Positions 5,638-5,771 of a stretch of DNA of 5,771 bases are shown here, piece after piece; position 1 is the stretch's first letter; every line of letters starts with the position of its first letter. Below the pieces are notes generated by a model. It saw only the letters and a program-made list of their open reading frames with translations. It was not told the DNA's origin and did not search any database. Location of the stretch: NCBI GenBank assembly GCA_013812995.1, contig JACCSL010000594.1, positions 1-5,771 on the forward strand. Reading direction: 5' to 3'. The stretch is from Ardenticatenales bacterium (GTDB taxonomy: Bacteria > Chloroflexota > Anaerolineae > Ardenticatenales > Ardenticatenaceae). Position numbers and translations under genes: made by a program.

Positions 5638-5771
5638 ACGCCTCGGCCAGCAGCGCCTGGGTTTCCCGTTTACTCAACCGATAGCGTCCGTTGAGCAGCG
5701 CCACCAGGCTACTCACCTGGGGGCCGAAGGCTCCCGGTGGGACCTCCGGCGGACGCGCGGCCCGACGGATC
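5637..5771 (-). pseudogene. IS66-family transposase fragment entering from the right edge
   Basis: Read on the minus strand from 5770, one open frame gives RPPEVPPGAFGPQVSSLVAL, then LNGRYRLSKRETQALLAEAL. This is the conserved segment of IS66-family transposases after the zinc-binding motif: the P-P-G-V-P-x-G-x-F-G-P turn followed by the helix LxALLxGRYRLSxRE. In intact genes it would continue as GVxxSLGTVS and then the DDE domain. Here the match ends after EAL near 5637 and runs into antisense tnpB sequence, so the 3' part is lost at this end. The 5' part lies outside the window and may or may not be intact. It differs in subfamily from the 4492-4910 remnant, which has the NRLKG...KPN type of start. 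Confidence 0.75.

Larger units (their letters stand above)
4492..5771. mobile_element. Mosaic of decayed insertion-sequence fragments
   Basis: This 1.3-kb stretch holds at least four unrelated gene pieces end to end: IS66-like transposase (plus), AAA ATPase Walker-B segment (plus), tnpB start (plus) and a second IS66-family piece (minus). None is complete. The seams are near 4700 (internal deletion), 4910, 5075-5180 and 5637. I could not identify paired terminal inverted repeats or target-site duplications by eye. The adjoining gap 4363-4491 has no recognisable gene; an original IS left end might lie there. The block is best seen as a site of repeated insertion, deletion and decay next to the hyuA cluster. 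Confidence 0.75.

Noticed and set aside
4492..5771. The plus-strand and minus-strand IS66-type pieces as two halves of one inverted element
   Set aside because: The minus piece corresponds to the part missing from the plus piece, but the two carry the sequence style of different IS66 subgroups and no paired terminal repeats were found.

Overview
The window looks like part of a GC-rich bacterial chromosome, most plausibly from a Chloroflexota member. Three things suggest this: a secreted parallel beta-helix protein with a choice-of-anchor-Q tail ending in the short C-terminal motif VYFPVIGQ, which resembles the (V)YLPL(I/V) tails common on exported Chloroflexota proteins; the TnpB and IS66-type remnants; and the overall base composition. 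The phylum call is inference. No rRNA, tRNA or CRISPR array was seen.

Left and centre (1-4362) are read entirely from the minus strand. In transcription order they hold a small low-GC gene of uncertain identity (4362-4057), a full-length hydantoinase/oxoprolinase A subunit (hyuA, 4053-2017), a convincing intrinsic terminator (1969-1938), a secreted right-handed beta-helix protein (1898-102), and the first 31 codons of the B subunit (hyuB, from 94, running off the left edge). hyuA and hyuB encode partner subunits and are normally adjacent. Here a cell-surface or secreted protein gene with its own ribosome binding site sits between them. A terminator follows hyuA, and the hyuB ribosome binding site overlaps the stop codon of the beta-helix gene, so hyuB should be co-translated with the beta-helix gene rather than with hyuA.

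The right part (about 4492-5771) is a graveyard of mobile-element and other gene pieces with no intact gene. On the plus strand it holds an IS66-like transposase with two in-frame stops and an internal deletion. This is joined in frame to a Walker-B fragment of a large AAA/STAND-type ATPase. Next comes an IS200/IS605-type tnpB 5' fragment with a one-base frameshift. On the minus strand, a piece of a second IS66-family transposase enters from the right edge and abuts the broken tnpB. The seams between pieces are sharp, suggesting repeated insertion and deletion. The low-GC gene beside this region may also be foreign.

I see no complete new defence or other system here. The most notable items are the split hyuA/hyuB arrangement, the possible HNH-nuclease relic ahead of hyuA, and the in-frame transposase-ATPase chimera.
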